From the NCBI GenBank assembly GCA_009761415.1, contig QUOL01000001.1:310001-374000 (forward strand): a stretch of DNA of 64,000 nucleotides. The letters run 5' to 3'. The stretch comes from Sarcomyxa edulis (Eukaryota; Basidiomycota; Agaricomycetes; Agaricales; Mycenaceae). The notes beneath the pieces are model-generated. The model searched no databases and was not told where the DNA came from. It was given only the letters and a program-made list of their open reading frames with translations. How positions within the stretch are numbered: position 1 is the stretch's first letter; each line of letters begins with the position of its first letter. Below are positions 25,394-35,868 of the stretch, piece by piece. Position numbers and translations under genes: made by a program.

Positions 25394-25420
25394 TTTATAC
25401 CCCAAACGAGGGGGCTGTGC
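25394..25420 (-). promoter_or_regulatory. Repeat promoter core A, copy 1
   Basis: On the minus strand GCACAGCC (25,413-25,420) is followed by TATAAA (25,394-25,399) and then a long CT-rich leader. The arrangement repeats in copy 2 (50,491-50,516) and at the right edge (63,700-63,727). TATA plus a pyrimidine-rich leader is what many strong fungal Pol II promoters look like; activity is inferred. Confidence 0.55.
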
Positions 25421-26619
25421 CGAGGCCGAAGCGGGACAATGGGCCACTCGGCGGTTAGATCGGCCGGCATGGAACAAACGGGCCACACACCGTGAAAAAA
25501 GCCCTCAAAGTATGACGCCGCAAATCACCTGTGGATCAACGGCTTTCTGGAATGCAAGCATCTGTATATCTTATCTTGATGAATATCGAAAGATCAGGCC
25601 GTGTAGCACTCATCATATCGATAACATCACATTGACTCAAATCATCCCAACATCTCAAAGTAAGCGCTCGAGTCATAGATAGGAGGTATATTGGCGTGTC
25701 TTCCTGGCAGTGCACCACATGAGATCTTGCCGTCCCGCGCCGTCGACCGAAAGAAATAGAATCTGGAACGCTGCGGAGTCCCAAGCTCAAGAGAAGATAC
25801 GGAGGGATGCTTGAGGACTTCAACCTAGAGGATACGGAAGAAAATGAGGAACCTGCTTTCCCAACATGCTCGTCCATATCGACGAGGGGCGGCCAATGGC
25901 AAGGCCTCACAATTGTGACTACTCCACGTGATGTGACATATTGCGCCGATGGCCTTGGCTATCTTCTCAGAGAATTCTAAAACAGGGTCAGACCACCGCT
26001 TTCAGGAGCTGTCCAAGATTCGGTAAGGTCAACTCACACGGAACCAGATAGATCTAAGGAAGCCCCCTCGAAAAACTCGATTTCCCAGACTTTCCCTGAG
26101 TCAGCCACGATTCCACCCCTAAAATCTGTGGGAAAGAGGTACCGAACTTGAACAGCTGGACGCGCTGGAAGAAGGAGGAGATGACAGCATGCAGGAGGCA
26201 GAGAGCAATTTAGCCAACAGGATGATGATGTGCAAAGATACACCCCTCGAGACGAGACCATACCCTCAAATAGCTTGCATTCAAACGTTTTCAAGTTTCC
26301 TCCGAATATCAGCAGGGCGCAGCTAAGGAACTCTTGAAAACCTGATGTGGCCTCCTTGAATATCTCATAGACTAAAAGTGCATTTCTCGTAAAATTGGTG
26401 GATATTGAATTTTGTTCGATGGAAGATGTCGACCAAACAACGAATAGCAAGACAATCGGTCGTCGAAGCAAGAAAAACGTAGTGGATGTGGGGTGTTTAT
26501 CGCAGACAGTCGCCATGTCAGACCTGCCCCAGATACACAAGTTAGAGACAATGTGATGTAGACTATAGCTACAGAGAAAAATACCTGCACTCCGAAGACC
26601 AACATCGTGGTCGTGGAAA

Positions 26620-27426
26620 TCATGGGAGACAGCCCTTCGACGCCAGGAGATCCCCGTCAAATGACGTTGAATAATTATCGGGTTTTGCTTGTAGCTTCGC
26701 GGCGATGAAGCTCAGGAAGCTACGCGCTGCACTTTCATCCACAATAGCGTCTCCGCGTCTGTTACCTTCCGCTGCAGCAATCACTTGCCACTAGTCCCGA
26801 GCTTCCTCTTGCTGAAGAGCCCACTTCGTACCCTCAGCTTTAGAAGCCCATCTATTCTCCACAAGCCAAAGCCAAGACCGGCACGCGTTCAGAACGCTGT
26901 TAGCTCCGGAGGTAGAATGGGCAGCATGCCATTCGATGGATTCGCGAAGACATTGAAGAACTAGATCCCGGTTTAGTACGGAAAATAGAGTCGCTGCTGG
27001 TGGTCCGAACAAAGAGATACCAGTTTGTTGGCCCAATGAGATGTCGAGAACGAACCAGAATAGATGGTCGGTCTTCCAGTTGAGCGAAACGAAATCTTCC
27101 GCGATTGTTCTGCCCGTGTTGAGGTTGAGTTCGTAATGAGGGCGACGATCTGTCTGTGCGACTTCATCTCGGGTGTACAGTACAAATTCGAGTTTGGTAG
27201 CAGGGCAGGAAAGAGTAGCATGACTCAGAGCTCGAGCAAGATCTTTGTAAGTGCTAGACGGAAGGCAAGATGAGATGACTGCCTGAACATCGATGTCGCT
27301 GATGGATGGGATGTAGGATGAAGTGCTGATTGAACCAAAAACATAGAGACCAAGGAGGAAAGAGCCCAAGACGTCGTGCACTTTTGCGGTGAGATTAGCG
27401 AGATAGGTCTGCTCTGCTTGAGGCAA
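26620..27426 (-). pseudogene. AadA-like (DUF4111) nucleotidyltransferase, apparently broken
   Basis: The frame 27,426-26,791 encodes a protein of the bacterial aminoglycoside 3''-adenylyltransferase type. The nucleotidyltransferase core is LGLYVFGSISTSSYIPSISD followed by IDV, giving the GS...DxD metal site. The C-terminal helical domain has NSVLNACRSWLWLVENRWAS and the family-typical KAEGTKWAL. The frame then meets TAG at 26,791-26,793, yet the same frame continues with family-like sequence (WQVIAAAEGNRRGDAIVD, then SFLSFIAAKL) to a stop at 26,620. No in-frame ATG precedes the domain; the open frame starts from TTG. A 60-nt segment (GTACGA to CTGCAG, in frame) could instead be an intron that removes the TAG, but it would also remove the conserved KWAL helix. 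It stands alone between repeat copies 1 and 3. I read it as a decayed gene of bacterial type, known in some fungi; the substrate is unknown. Confidence 0.72.
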
Positions 27427-27999
27427 GCCGCAAGATGAAAAGTCGTCGATGTCGCCTATTCCGGTCGGAATTCGGAAAAGTCGGTGACCAGGTCGGTCAC
27501 CACAAGGTCAGTCCGACCTTCTGGCCAAGTCTGACCTGGCCACAGGTCACCCAAAGTCACCGGCGGCCTTTTATGCATATCTCACTGTGAACATGTTTTT
27601 CAGCCGCTTCTCCAATTCCCTCCCACGAAAGCTCAATTTCTTGCACTTCGATGCTTTCTCGAGACGTCGAATTCGCTCGTTCCAGGCTTTTAAGTAATTC
27701 CAATCTAGCGAATTGTCTGTATCCCAGGGCGAACACGAGAATCAATGAGAATCAATGACATAGATAGGAGCGTCAATGACTCTGTTGCAAAACTTTCGCC
27801 CAAACTCTCGGCTTTGATGAGTTCTCTGCTACGGTATGTGTTCGTGCATGTTCTATTATTCAAGTACTGCACTGCGCCCTCTGTTGCCATGTCCGTATAG
27901 ATCGTCTTTGTTGAGAGAGTTCAAACGCTCCTGTTGTTCTTCTGCGTAGTCGCGTCGGAAGGCGCCAGGAGCTCACAAGGATATCTTTCATAATGACCT
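27427..27999. other. Spacer with GGTCACC-type short repeats
   Basis: The 27,470-27,560 stretch holds several direct and inverted GGTGACC, GGTCACC, GGTCAG and GGTCGG words just upstream of the AadA-like frame. A 62-codon minus frame (27,557-27,745) with no ATG has no recognised relatives. I see no other gene. Confidence 0.35.
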
Positions 28000-29930
28000 C
28001 GAGACTAGCCTTTGTTGGGCAGGAAACCAAGAACAAGACTATAAACAGGAACGGAGAAACTGCGCAACAAGAGGCGTATGAGAATATATTCTCACTACGG
28101 AGAAATGAGTTCCGTTATATATCCGTTATATCTCAAGGAACAGCGACTATGATTGGGAGATTAGAAACGGAGGCGTAAGTCGATTGAGAGATTTTAGAGC
28201 CTGATGTAGAGGTGGGGATGATGAATTTTCTAGCAAATATGAAGTCGAACCAGAGATTTATGAGAGTTCGCGGAAACGAGAGGCAAAAGACACAGCCCGA
28301 CATAGAAAATGCTCAAAGGCTGTGCTCACTGGAGCTCCCAGAGACTCAATCTGTCCCAAGATCGTCTGTGTGAGTCTGCTAGAGAGAACAGCCCAGGTTT
28401 GAGTCTAATCTGGGTCGGGACCGAGAGAAAAGGCCACGCAGAGCCCACCTGTGGCGTGAAAGCGTAATTTCATTCCAGCGTTCCTATAGCTCCGAAATAT
28501 AGGCCGTTCATATCCACAGGTAGATTATGAGAATCTAGCGACTCCAGCGACTCTAGACACCCCGTCTGCGTCGATCGAAAGGAACATTGGATCACATCCA
28601 GTTGCCCCACACGAAAGTTGAGACACAAGCTCACCGGTAGATCTGAGTTCCAGGCCATCAAGGAGTTCATATATGCTTCATGGTGATACTAGACGTGACT
28701 AGGATGGCCCCCAGCGCGTGCTGCCTTGATCCGAGTGTATAAGATATGGCTGGAAACCGGGAGTGACAAGAAGGATGCTTCAAGCTCTACAACACCAGAG
28801 CATGGGCCGTTAGCATTGCTACACATATTATGATCATGTAATGATCAGAGAACTGTAGATTGTGAAGCTCTAGAGACAAAACATATCAGAGACGATTGCC
28901 CCACACGAAAATAGAGACACAATCATACCGATCAAATGCAGATCCACACGGACGAAGATTGAATGTAGATGCTACATACATATAAACGTCGTCGAAACGA
29001 CTCTCCGCTACTGTTTTCTGCGTCTCTAGGATGAATGCGAGATGGCCATGATGGAAGTCGGGAGCAAGAAGGGCATTTGGCTCTATTTGGCCAAATCAGC
29101 GTTGGGTCAACACGACCAACGTCGGCGATGATCTCATGAAGCCGGTCATCGTCGACAACGACGAGCAAGCTAGTCGAGACGACTAGTACGTGCTCAGAGG
29201 TCATATATCATGCTTAGCATCTGAATCTAGACATCTCAGTGATTCAACTTTCATCAAGACTCGCTCATTCTCAAGTCACTCGGGAATTTCGATATCAAGA
29301 GAATGTATTCGTTCGACGGGTGCGTTAAAAACCTGTCTAGGAAAACCCAATGGGAAAAACCTAGATCAGGAAAAGCTACCGCGAAGAAGAAGAGGAGGAG
29401 GAGGAGGAGGAGCCGCTACAGCCCTGCCTAAGCCCGTCAACATGGGTGCCGTCAAGGACATATCCGACTGTTGAAGAGGAGGCACGACGAAACCCAAACA
29501 AAACTGAGCGGTGAGGAATTCAGCGAGAATAGGCAGGTCTTTTATAGACCGCAAGGGAGGCTGTGCTTATCTTTTTTGGGTGCGGACAAGCAATTCGTCC
29601 CATGTAGTACACACCCTTGTTTCCAACACGTTCCAGGGGCTGCGAGTACAACGCCATCTATATGAGGGAAGCTGGGACCCGGTTGTATGGATGGCAGCAG
29701 ACATAAAAGATTTACAAAACGAGACGTGTGGATGCCGTGCTTCCTGGGCGCTAAAATGGGGATCAGGGGACCCGTATCGGATGGCATCAGGCCGACTAGG
29801 CCGTTATCGATTATATGTGAGATTTCTGAGTACAATCGGGGTTAGTGCCGCCAGAGAGTGGAGGTCGATAGAGCAATAAAACCTATTTAAGTCAGCCCGG
29901 TGGCGGCCGTAGATCCAAGGAAGCGCGAGT
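28000..29930 (-). repeat. Partial repeat copy 3 (core B region, minus orientation)
   Basis: Matches copy 2 from about 52,760 to 54,700 and the corresponding part of copy 1, in the same orientation as copy 1. It contains promoter core B (29,540-29,575), the conserved stretch with ATGTCCTTGACGGCAC, the segment around GGCCAAATAGAGCCAAATG, and two TTTCGTGTGGGGCAA boxes (complement of 28,896-28,910 and about 28,602-28,616). The A, D and C cores and their hairpins are absent. A TGTCACATCACGTG word lies just outside at about 30,095. Confidence 0.7.
29540..29575 (-). promoter_or_regulatory. Repeat promoter core B, copy 3
   Basis: AAGATAAGCACAGCCTCC is followed by TCTATAAAAGACC on the minus strand, the same arrangement as in copies 1 and 2. 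Confidence 0.5.
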
Positions 29931-30769
29931 CACAGATAACAGATAAATTAGCGTGTCCGTTTTGCACTACGCAAGATTCTTCTGGACGACGCCGTTCATC
30001 TGAGCAACTATCACGGTCGGCGGCCTTTTTCTTTCCAACAGCATGGTATTTAGAGCCGTGAGGCAAATCTTAAAATGTGACGTCAGCACGTGATGTGACA
30101 GGTTTTGCGAAAAATCGCCATACAACTTGAATATGTAGTACACTCAGCGCTACTGTCATGCGTCAAACCAAAGTTCCCAAAATACGGTCCGCCTGATAAG
30201 TAGGGGATCCAGAAACCCAGAGAAAGACCCCGTGTCCGTCGTTCGAGACACCGACTTGTTAGAAACAATCTGCAAATCCAAAATAATGAGTAGTCACAGG
30301 ATTGATGGCCCTAGCCACGCTCTAAGCTGCGGTGCGCCAGGATCATATTCCAGAGAAAGACCTAGGAGAACGCAATCATGTTGAAGTCCATGAGGGCAAG
30401 GTTCATCAGTCTTCACGGCCGAATCCGGATCGTCCAGACGTCTTGATGGTTTTCTTCCAAATGACGGCTAGTTGCTAAGTTGATTTGTGGAAGATTGAGG
30501 CCTGAGAGTTCCCATGGAAGACTGGATGGCTAGACGTCGCGCTTCACGTCGAAGGAGGTCGAAAGCAAGAAGAGCAACAAAAAAGGACCGAGCGACTTGC
30601 TCACAGTTCTGAACCGCTTGGTTCCGATCGTCTCACCGACTCAGGCGCTCGAGATGCGGCCACAGTGCGGCTAAGTACTCCCTTGCTATCTTCGACTTCT
30701 TCCCCATCAGCTCTTTTATATTTCGGGGAAACGAATCTACAGAACAGTTCAAGTTATTGGGTTTTAAAC
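29931..30769. other. Spacer between repeat copy 3 and RNase H1
   Basis: About 840 bp with only short frames that match nothing I know. The CACGTG word at about 30,088-30,095 is shared with the heads of copies 1 and 2. The RNase H1 promoter must be at its right end. Confidence 0.35.
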
Positions 30770-32177
30770 ATGGCTAAAACATCCAAAGGCGGTTTTTACG
30801 CAGTCAGTAAAGGTCGTCAGACCGGCGTCTTCCTGACATGGTATGTATAACCCTCAATCTCAGCGCAATTAACCAAACGAACTACTCGGACAAAGGGACG
30901 AGTGTGAAGCTCAAGTCAAGGGGTTTACTGGAGCCAAATATAAGAAGTTTACCAATGCTGCTGATGCTGAAGAGTTTGCAGGCGTACCACTCTCGCCTTC
31001 AGTCGGCACAGCAGCTTCCGTCTCTAGTTCGTCGAAGGCTACTGCTGCTGATGCATCTACATCTACCAATAAAAGATCGCGAGAGGGGACACCGGACGTT
31101 GAAGACGAAAGCGGATGGGACGTAGTCTACTGCGACGGTGCGTGTAAAGGGAACGGGCAACGCGGCTCTGTCGCAGGCGTCGGCGTTTGGTGGGGCAGGA
31201 ATGATCCTAGGTGTGTGCGAGATACCAGTACTCATTCGCAGGATATGTGTCTCACCTTTCATATAGGAATATCGCAGAACGATGCCCAGGAGATCAAACT
31301 AACAATCGCGCAGAACTGATCGTCCGTGAATTCCTCTTTGCACGAATCATACCGTTCTCTGAAACGTTTTGATTCAAAAGGCGATCCTTCGTATTCTCGA
31401 GACCGCACCGAACACAAAAAAACCTCTGCTTATCAAGTCTGATTCCCAATACTCGATAAATTGTGTGTTTTTCCAAATTTATACGTCTCAGGATTCAACA
31501 ATTCATCTAAACTGCCGTTACTAGGCTTCAAGAAATGGCTCACAAAGTGGATGATCAACGGTTTCCGTAATTCAAAGAACGAACCAGTCAAAAATGCTGG
31601 GATCATACGATATCTCTCCGCTCACCTCGATGCGCGTGCGCGACGCGGTCAAAAGATCCGATTACAGTACGTCAAAGGTCACAACGGGGAAGAAGGCAAC
31701 GAAGGAGCAGACGCTCAAGCGAATTTAGGCGCGATGTTAGCTGAGATGCCAGAGAGGGATTGGCTGGGCTTGAAGGAGCAATTGAATCAAGCGCTGGAGA
31801 AAGAGATGCAGGAGAAGGCGAAGAAAGGGAGGACACCGAGGGCTGTGCCGCTGGAAGTTGAAGATGAATCGGACGCGGAGATCGTTGATTTATCACAAGG
31901 GCGGAACGCTCTCGCAAAAGTGCGGAAATTGGCACCGTCGTCCCCGCCGCCTGCGCCTGCGCCTACGCCCCCGAGATCCTTCGTACCCCCTACTAAAGTG
32001 ATTCCTCAAACAACGTCCAGGGGTCCCCCCAGGCCTTCTCCCAATCCGCGTCGATCCCCTTCGCCCGATCCCTCCGATGTGATCATCATTGACAGTGATA
32101 TCGAATCGGACGAGCTACGAGAGTATGCATCTTGTTTGCTAGACGACGATGACCTGGAGCAAGATCTATCCGATTGA
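30770..32177 (+). CDS. RNH1: Ribonuclease H1 with hybrid-binding domain and long acidic tail
   Basis: Degrades the RNA strand of RNA-DNA hybrids. The ATG at 30,770 gives MAKTSKGGFYAVSKGRQTGV, the hybrid-binding domain, continued after an intron by WDECEAQVKGFTGAKYKKFT. A Ser/Thr/Ala linker leads to the catalytic domain, whose four acidic ligands are visible: VVYCDGACKGNG, NNRAELI, LLIKSDSQYS and GNEGADAQAN. Introns interrupt it at about 30,841, 31,211, 31,330 (donor GTCCGT) and 31,459. The long C-terminal extension after ANLGAMLAEM is unusual: charged, then Pro-rich (SSPPPAPAPTPPRS), then VIIIDSDIESD and a DDDD cluster. An open frame extends upstream to a GTG at 30,665 but has no ATG, so a mitochondrial leader cannot be supported. 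Confidence 0.88.
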
Positions 32178-32308
32178 ACAGTGTATCACTGTATATTCCT
32201 TGGAATTCTGTGTAATGTACGATACTTCCTACGAAAGATGAATTGCTATCAATCTGATACCCGGCAAGCTGTCAGGATACATACATAACCGAATGCTGAC
32301 TGAACTAA

Positions 32309-33313
32309 TCAAGAAAAAGCCGGACCCAAAGACGTCGAATAACGACGACACAACCGCGTCCCACGGTCTTTATTACCTCTATCCCAATCCTCCATGACAC
32401 CACCCATAACCGGCGAATAATCGCAAGCCAACTCAGCGAGTCTCGGGTCAATATTCCGATATATGGTATACTGCCAAGGATCGGGATAGTAGGTAGCGTA
32501 AATGACCCTCGTGTATTCCCAGAAAGAAGGGTACCACCCGAGCGTCTCCCAATCCAGAACCGCCACAATTCGCCCATCGTTCACCAAGATGTTCTGTGGG
32601 TGAAGGTCACCGTGGGATAGGGTGGGAGTGCCGTACGCAGAGTTTCGCGAACAATATTCGTCGACTTGAAGAACGTTTGGAACTGAGAGAAACCACGACT
32701 TGTCCCATGCTTGGTTGATGAAGTACGCGTGAAACTCCTTGAAAGAGTGGAACTCGGCTGCAGGTCGAGATGGGCACTGAAACCAGAAATTCTTGAAAGG
32801 GCCATCTGGCCACGAGCCCATAGTCTGATGGTTTGGATACAATGTCTTTCCCAGGTTTCGAAGTTGCTCGATGTAGCCTAGCATCTGCAACGCGAGGGAA
32901 GGGAACAGCGAAGACGAAGACGGATCCAGATCGGATACTGGGACGCCAACGATATAATCCATAACGATCACACCCCACACCCCCTCGAGCTCGCCATCGC
33001 TAGTAGTAGTCTCATGCGTAAACGCCATGTGCACGGTAGGCACAGGAATCGTTGTATTTGTGCGCACAAACTCCATAGAAAGTGCTTCAGACATGGCTGG
33101 TACATTCACGCCACGCTTTACGATCCTACCGTTGCCAATATCATAGAATCGCGTCCCAGACCCTGTACTGAGAGGGAGACCATTGGCGCCAATGATTGGA
33201 CCGACGGCTTCGAGAGTAAGGAGAACGGATCTGATGGCTTCTGGAGACGGGTGAAAGGGATCAGAGGGACTGTGATAGCTGGATGTCACTACTGGATGAA
33301 AGCGATCCAGCAC
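32309..33313 (-). CDS. Aminoglycoside phosphotransferase-like (APH) kinase, 5' end uncertain
   Basis: Protein-kinase-like fold protein of the APH/choline kinase superfamily, expanded in Agaricomycetes, usually of unknown substrate. Motifs in order: GNGRIVKRG (lysine strand), EFVRTNTTIPVPTVH, GVIVMDYIVGVPVSDLD, the catalytic loop LSHGDLHPQNILVNDG, and the metal-binding VAVLDWETLGWYPSFWEYTR. The stop is at 32,309. The listed left codon (33,313) is GTG; the first in-frame ATG (33,094) would remove the lysine strand, so the true start is probably in an upstream exon. A candidate ATG at 33,465 is followed by a GTAAGT donor, but I could not find a junction that keeps the frame. The core looks intact. 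Family assignment does not imply drug resistance. Confidence 0.8.
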   Translation of the reverse strand: MLDRFHPVVTSSYHSPSDPFHPSPEAIRSVLLTLEAVGPIIGANGLPLSTGSGTRFYDIGNGRIVKRGVNVPAMSEALSMEFVRTNTTIPVPTVHMAFTHETTTSDGELEGVWGVIVMDYIVGVPVSDLDPSSSSLFPSLALQMLGYIEQLRNLGKTLYPNHQTMGSWPDGPFKNFWFQCPSRPAAEFHSFKEFHAYFINQAWDKSWFLSVPNVLQVDEYCSRNSAYGTPTLSHGDLHPQNILVNDGRIVAVLDWETLGWYPSFWEYTRVIYATYYPDPWQYTIYRNIDPRLAELACDYSPVMGGVMEDWDRGNKDRGTRLCRRYSTSLGPAFS

Positions 33314-33465
33314 TGAGTTCCTGCTGAGCTCTGATACAGATAATGACCTCGGTCTTGGATGATGAGACCGTTGAGGGCTGTAAAATGGACATGGACTGAA
33401 GGCGAGTGATCATGATATCATAAAAACCGACTTACAAACTCGGATGAGATGAATTGCGCAGACAT

Positions 33466-35129
33466 ATATTACACATGCCTCCACAGCACTTGGCGTCAGC
33501 TTCGACCTAAGTACTGAGTACTGTGTGGGACGATATCGATGAGGCTGAGGGAATGGTTGAGTATTTGATCAGTCGCGGTGCAACTTGATTCTTCCACTGG
33601 CAGCCTTAAGTAGTAAGTTACGTAATACGATCCTCGACTGTGACCAAGCTGATCACGCCACGCGAGTCTTGAAGTTTCCTCGTGCCAGTGACTTGTTTCG
33701 GATTTCCTCCTCTTTAGAATCTCGAATCTGGAAATCTGTTGGAAATCTGCTCAATTTCTCCTTCAATTTCTTCCTGTCAACCAATACTTTCAGAGAAGAC
33801 GTCAAGCGTCTTGTCAATAGACTTTGATCGCTAGATCTCGACCGCAGTCTACTGCTTCTACTCATTCGGGCTTACGAGCCCGAGTCCTTGTGAAAGTAAA
33901 CGTTAACTGGTAACCGGTGATGTCCGTGACATCTTAGGCTTGTGGACCTTGACCTTGTCCAATTCGAGACTCCCTTGCCATTTGTGATTGTCAGGCAACA
34001 TTGGTGGAGGCGCCCTTGGAATCTCCTGGTGCCCGATGCCCGATGTCTGATGTCCAAATTCGCATCTCACGGAGAAAATGCACCGTACCTTCATAGGAGA
34101 CTCGGATTGCGGATTTCTTCCGTGAGATTCGACATCATCCAGGTATGTTCTAATCAACGTTACTGTATCTGGAGCTTATTATGTCCTCTAATTCCATCTT
34201 TCCTTTTGTCCTAGTGTGCCCACACTTTCTTGTTTTATCTACTTATTGACTCCGTGGATCATACTTCTCGTGAGTATTATGCGGGCAATGGCTATCTCTT
34301 TTTGTCCTAGATGCATTTTAATGCCACACGTTTTCTGCACAGCTCTCGAGAGAAACTTGGACCGCCGAGGTTCTTTAGCACAGCGCTCCTTTCCGGGAGT
34401 GTCAGATCAACACTCCGTTGAATGTTCAGTTTACTTCTTCTCCCTCTCTAACGATATGTTACGGCAGTGATAACCCGAGTAGCATGCTACTTATAGAGCT
34501 CATGACTCAAGTCGACATGGGTCCATCGTGGCGCGCCTCACCGACTTCAGGTACGACTTTCTCCGTCCATTATTTACTTCTCGCGTTGACTTATGTTCAA
34601 CAGTGACTACAACGGCGTCATGACAATTATTCCATCCTATTATCATCTAGGGCACGCGGTATTCGCCTCAATTGGCACAATGCGTTCACCGCAATGCTTG
34701 ACTGGATAGCATCCAAGAGATCGGTGCTTGTCGTGGATGCCTTGAACAAACATGGGGTGGCTTCTCAGTCTCGCACGTGTATACCTCGAACCTCTAACTC
34801 GGACCCTCAAATGGTGAGCCGTATCTTTATCAGTCAGTGTATAAGATCTATGACTCGAATGTTTCCCCAAACAAGTAAGTCTCTGGGGTTCTCCACAGGA
34901 GGCAGTTCGTCAAACTGTCGGGGATCCTCGACTTCTATCCGGCTTTCCTATGATAGGTACGATGCCTCGTTTCTGACAACCCCAAGAGGCCGACCACCAA
35001 TCTATAGATTTCTGTCCCTCCTCGTGGTGATCTCCGTGTCCAGGGATGATTACTCTGACTTGTTCATTTTCCACGACCTCGGGTCCCATTGTCCTTCTCA
35101 ATCTGACCTTATCAATACACCCCAGGAGA
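33466..35129. other. Long spacer, no gene recognised
   Basis: About 1.7 kb with short overlapping frames on both strands, up to 186 codons at 34,694-35,254, but no start, motif or composition that supports a gene. It may hold decayed sequence. The right end has the TATA box of the next gene. Confidence 0.35.
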
Positions 35130-35137
35130 TATATAAA
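35130..35137 (+). promoter_or_regulatory. TATA box of the gene at 35,314
   Basis: TATATAAA stands 177 bp upstream of the ATG. A likely 5' UTR intron (GTAAGT at about 35,258 to CTAG before 35,311) accounts for the distance. Confidence 0.5.
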
Positions 35138-35313
35138 CGGTGCGTGGATGAGCATTACTGCACCAGCAGTTCCCCAACCTTGCTAGGCTACTACCCACTC
35201 AGCACTACTCGTCTTCGACGTTCACGCCAACTATCAAACTACCTACTGCCTTGACAGTAAGTAAGCCCCATCCTTGTAGATTGCATTTTCCGACCTCACT
35301 ATACATCTAGACA

Positions 35314-35868
35314 ATGTCCCAAATCCTCCCCGAACAAGGCCGCAATCTTGATTACCCCCCTCCCATAGGCTTGATCTTTCCAGTAGATCTCAACACACCC
35401 CTCGCGGTTATTCTAGCCGTCACCATACCCAGACAAGGGATCGCGACGACTTACCAGACCCGTGATTTCCACTGGTTCATCAAATGGGACGTCGGAATGC
35501 ATAACGGAAGCATGCGTCAAAGGGTGATCGACCTCAACACCATCGAGGATCACCTAGTCTTTTTGGGACCCAGAACGCAGGATATCGGTACCCAGACTCT
35601 AGAAGCGAGGATATTCCATCTTGGGGTACTCCCTCTCGCCGGCCGGCAAGCTCTGGAGGCGCTGTCTTTCCAGATTCCTGTCTTGCGTCCTGATGGGAAT
35701 TGGAATTGTCAGGATTGGACCAAGACGTTTTTACGCGCTGCTGTTCAGCGAGGGATACTTCACCGCGGCTTTGTGGAGCCTGCGATTGCTGGGGCAGAAG
35801 CTCTTCCTCCGGTCGTTCGTAAAGTTCGTACCCCTCAGTTCTCACTGCTTCGAATTACAATACGTTGA
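35314..35868 (+). CDS. Hypothetical protein, possibly DUF6914-like
   Basis: 184-residue single-exon ORF starting at a real ATG (MSQILPEQGRNLDYPPPIGL). A central FHWFIKWDVGMHNGSMRQRV, then DHLVFLGPRTQD, and near the end GNWNCQDWTKTFLRAAVQRG. The pattern of a leading His-Trp strand, a middle gap and a late W-x-C-x-x-W resembles the DUF6914 proteins that are common in mushroom genomes; this is from memory of the pattern and is uncertain. No signal peptide or membrane segment. Function unknown. Confidence 0.55.
   Translation: MSQILPEQGRNLDYPPPIGLIFPVDLNTPLAVILAVTIPRQGIATTYQTRDFHWFIKWDVGMHNGSMRQRVIDLNTIEDHLVFLGPRTQDIGTQTLEARIFHLGVLPLAGRQALEALSFQIPVLRPDGNWNCQDWTKTFLRAAVQRGILHRGFVEPAIAGAEALPPVVRKVRTPQFSLLRITIR

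Larger units (their letters stand above)
20090..26300 (-). repeat. Long non-coding repeat, copy 1 (about 6.2 kb, minus orientation)
   Basis: Read on the minus strand, this block matches the plus strand of about 49,600-56,010 from end to end. The head (about 26,150-25,700) shares GACTC[AG]GGGAAAGTC and TGTCACATCACGTGG. Then come promoter core A (25,394-25,420), two tandem exon-like units (about 25,146-24,280), TATA core D with hairpin cassette i (24,144-23,937), core B (about 22,985-23,020), two CGTGTGGKGCA boxes, core C (20,649-20,680) and hairpin cassette iii (about 20,390-20,270). By eye, the conserved segments are about nine in ten identical between copies, while the stretches between them drift much more. 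No transposase, reverse transcriptase or other long ORF is visible. The outer borders are approximate. Confidence 0.75.

Noticed and set aside
25188..25682. 164-codon plus ORF
   Set aside because: Antisense to the conserved core A of copy 1 and not kept open in the other copies.
26034..26660. 208-codon minus ORF as a membrane protein gene
   Set aside because: Start is not convincing, most of it overlaps the head of repeat copy 1 and the tail of the AadA-like frame, and no family motif was recognised.
30665..30769. Upstream mitochondrial leader for RNase H1
   Set aside because: The frame is open, but its first codon is GTG and it has no ATG before 30,770.
34694..35254. 186-codon plus ORF
   Set aside because: No motif, unusual composition for a coding exon, and it overlaps the promoter and leader of the gene at 35,314.
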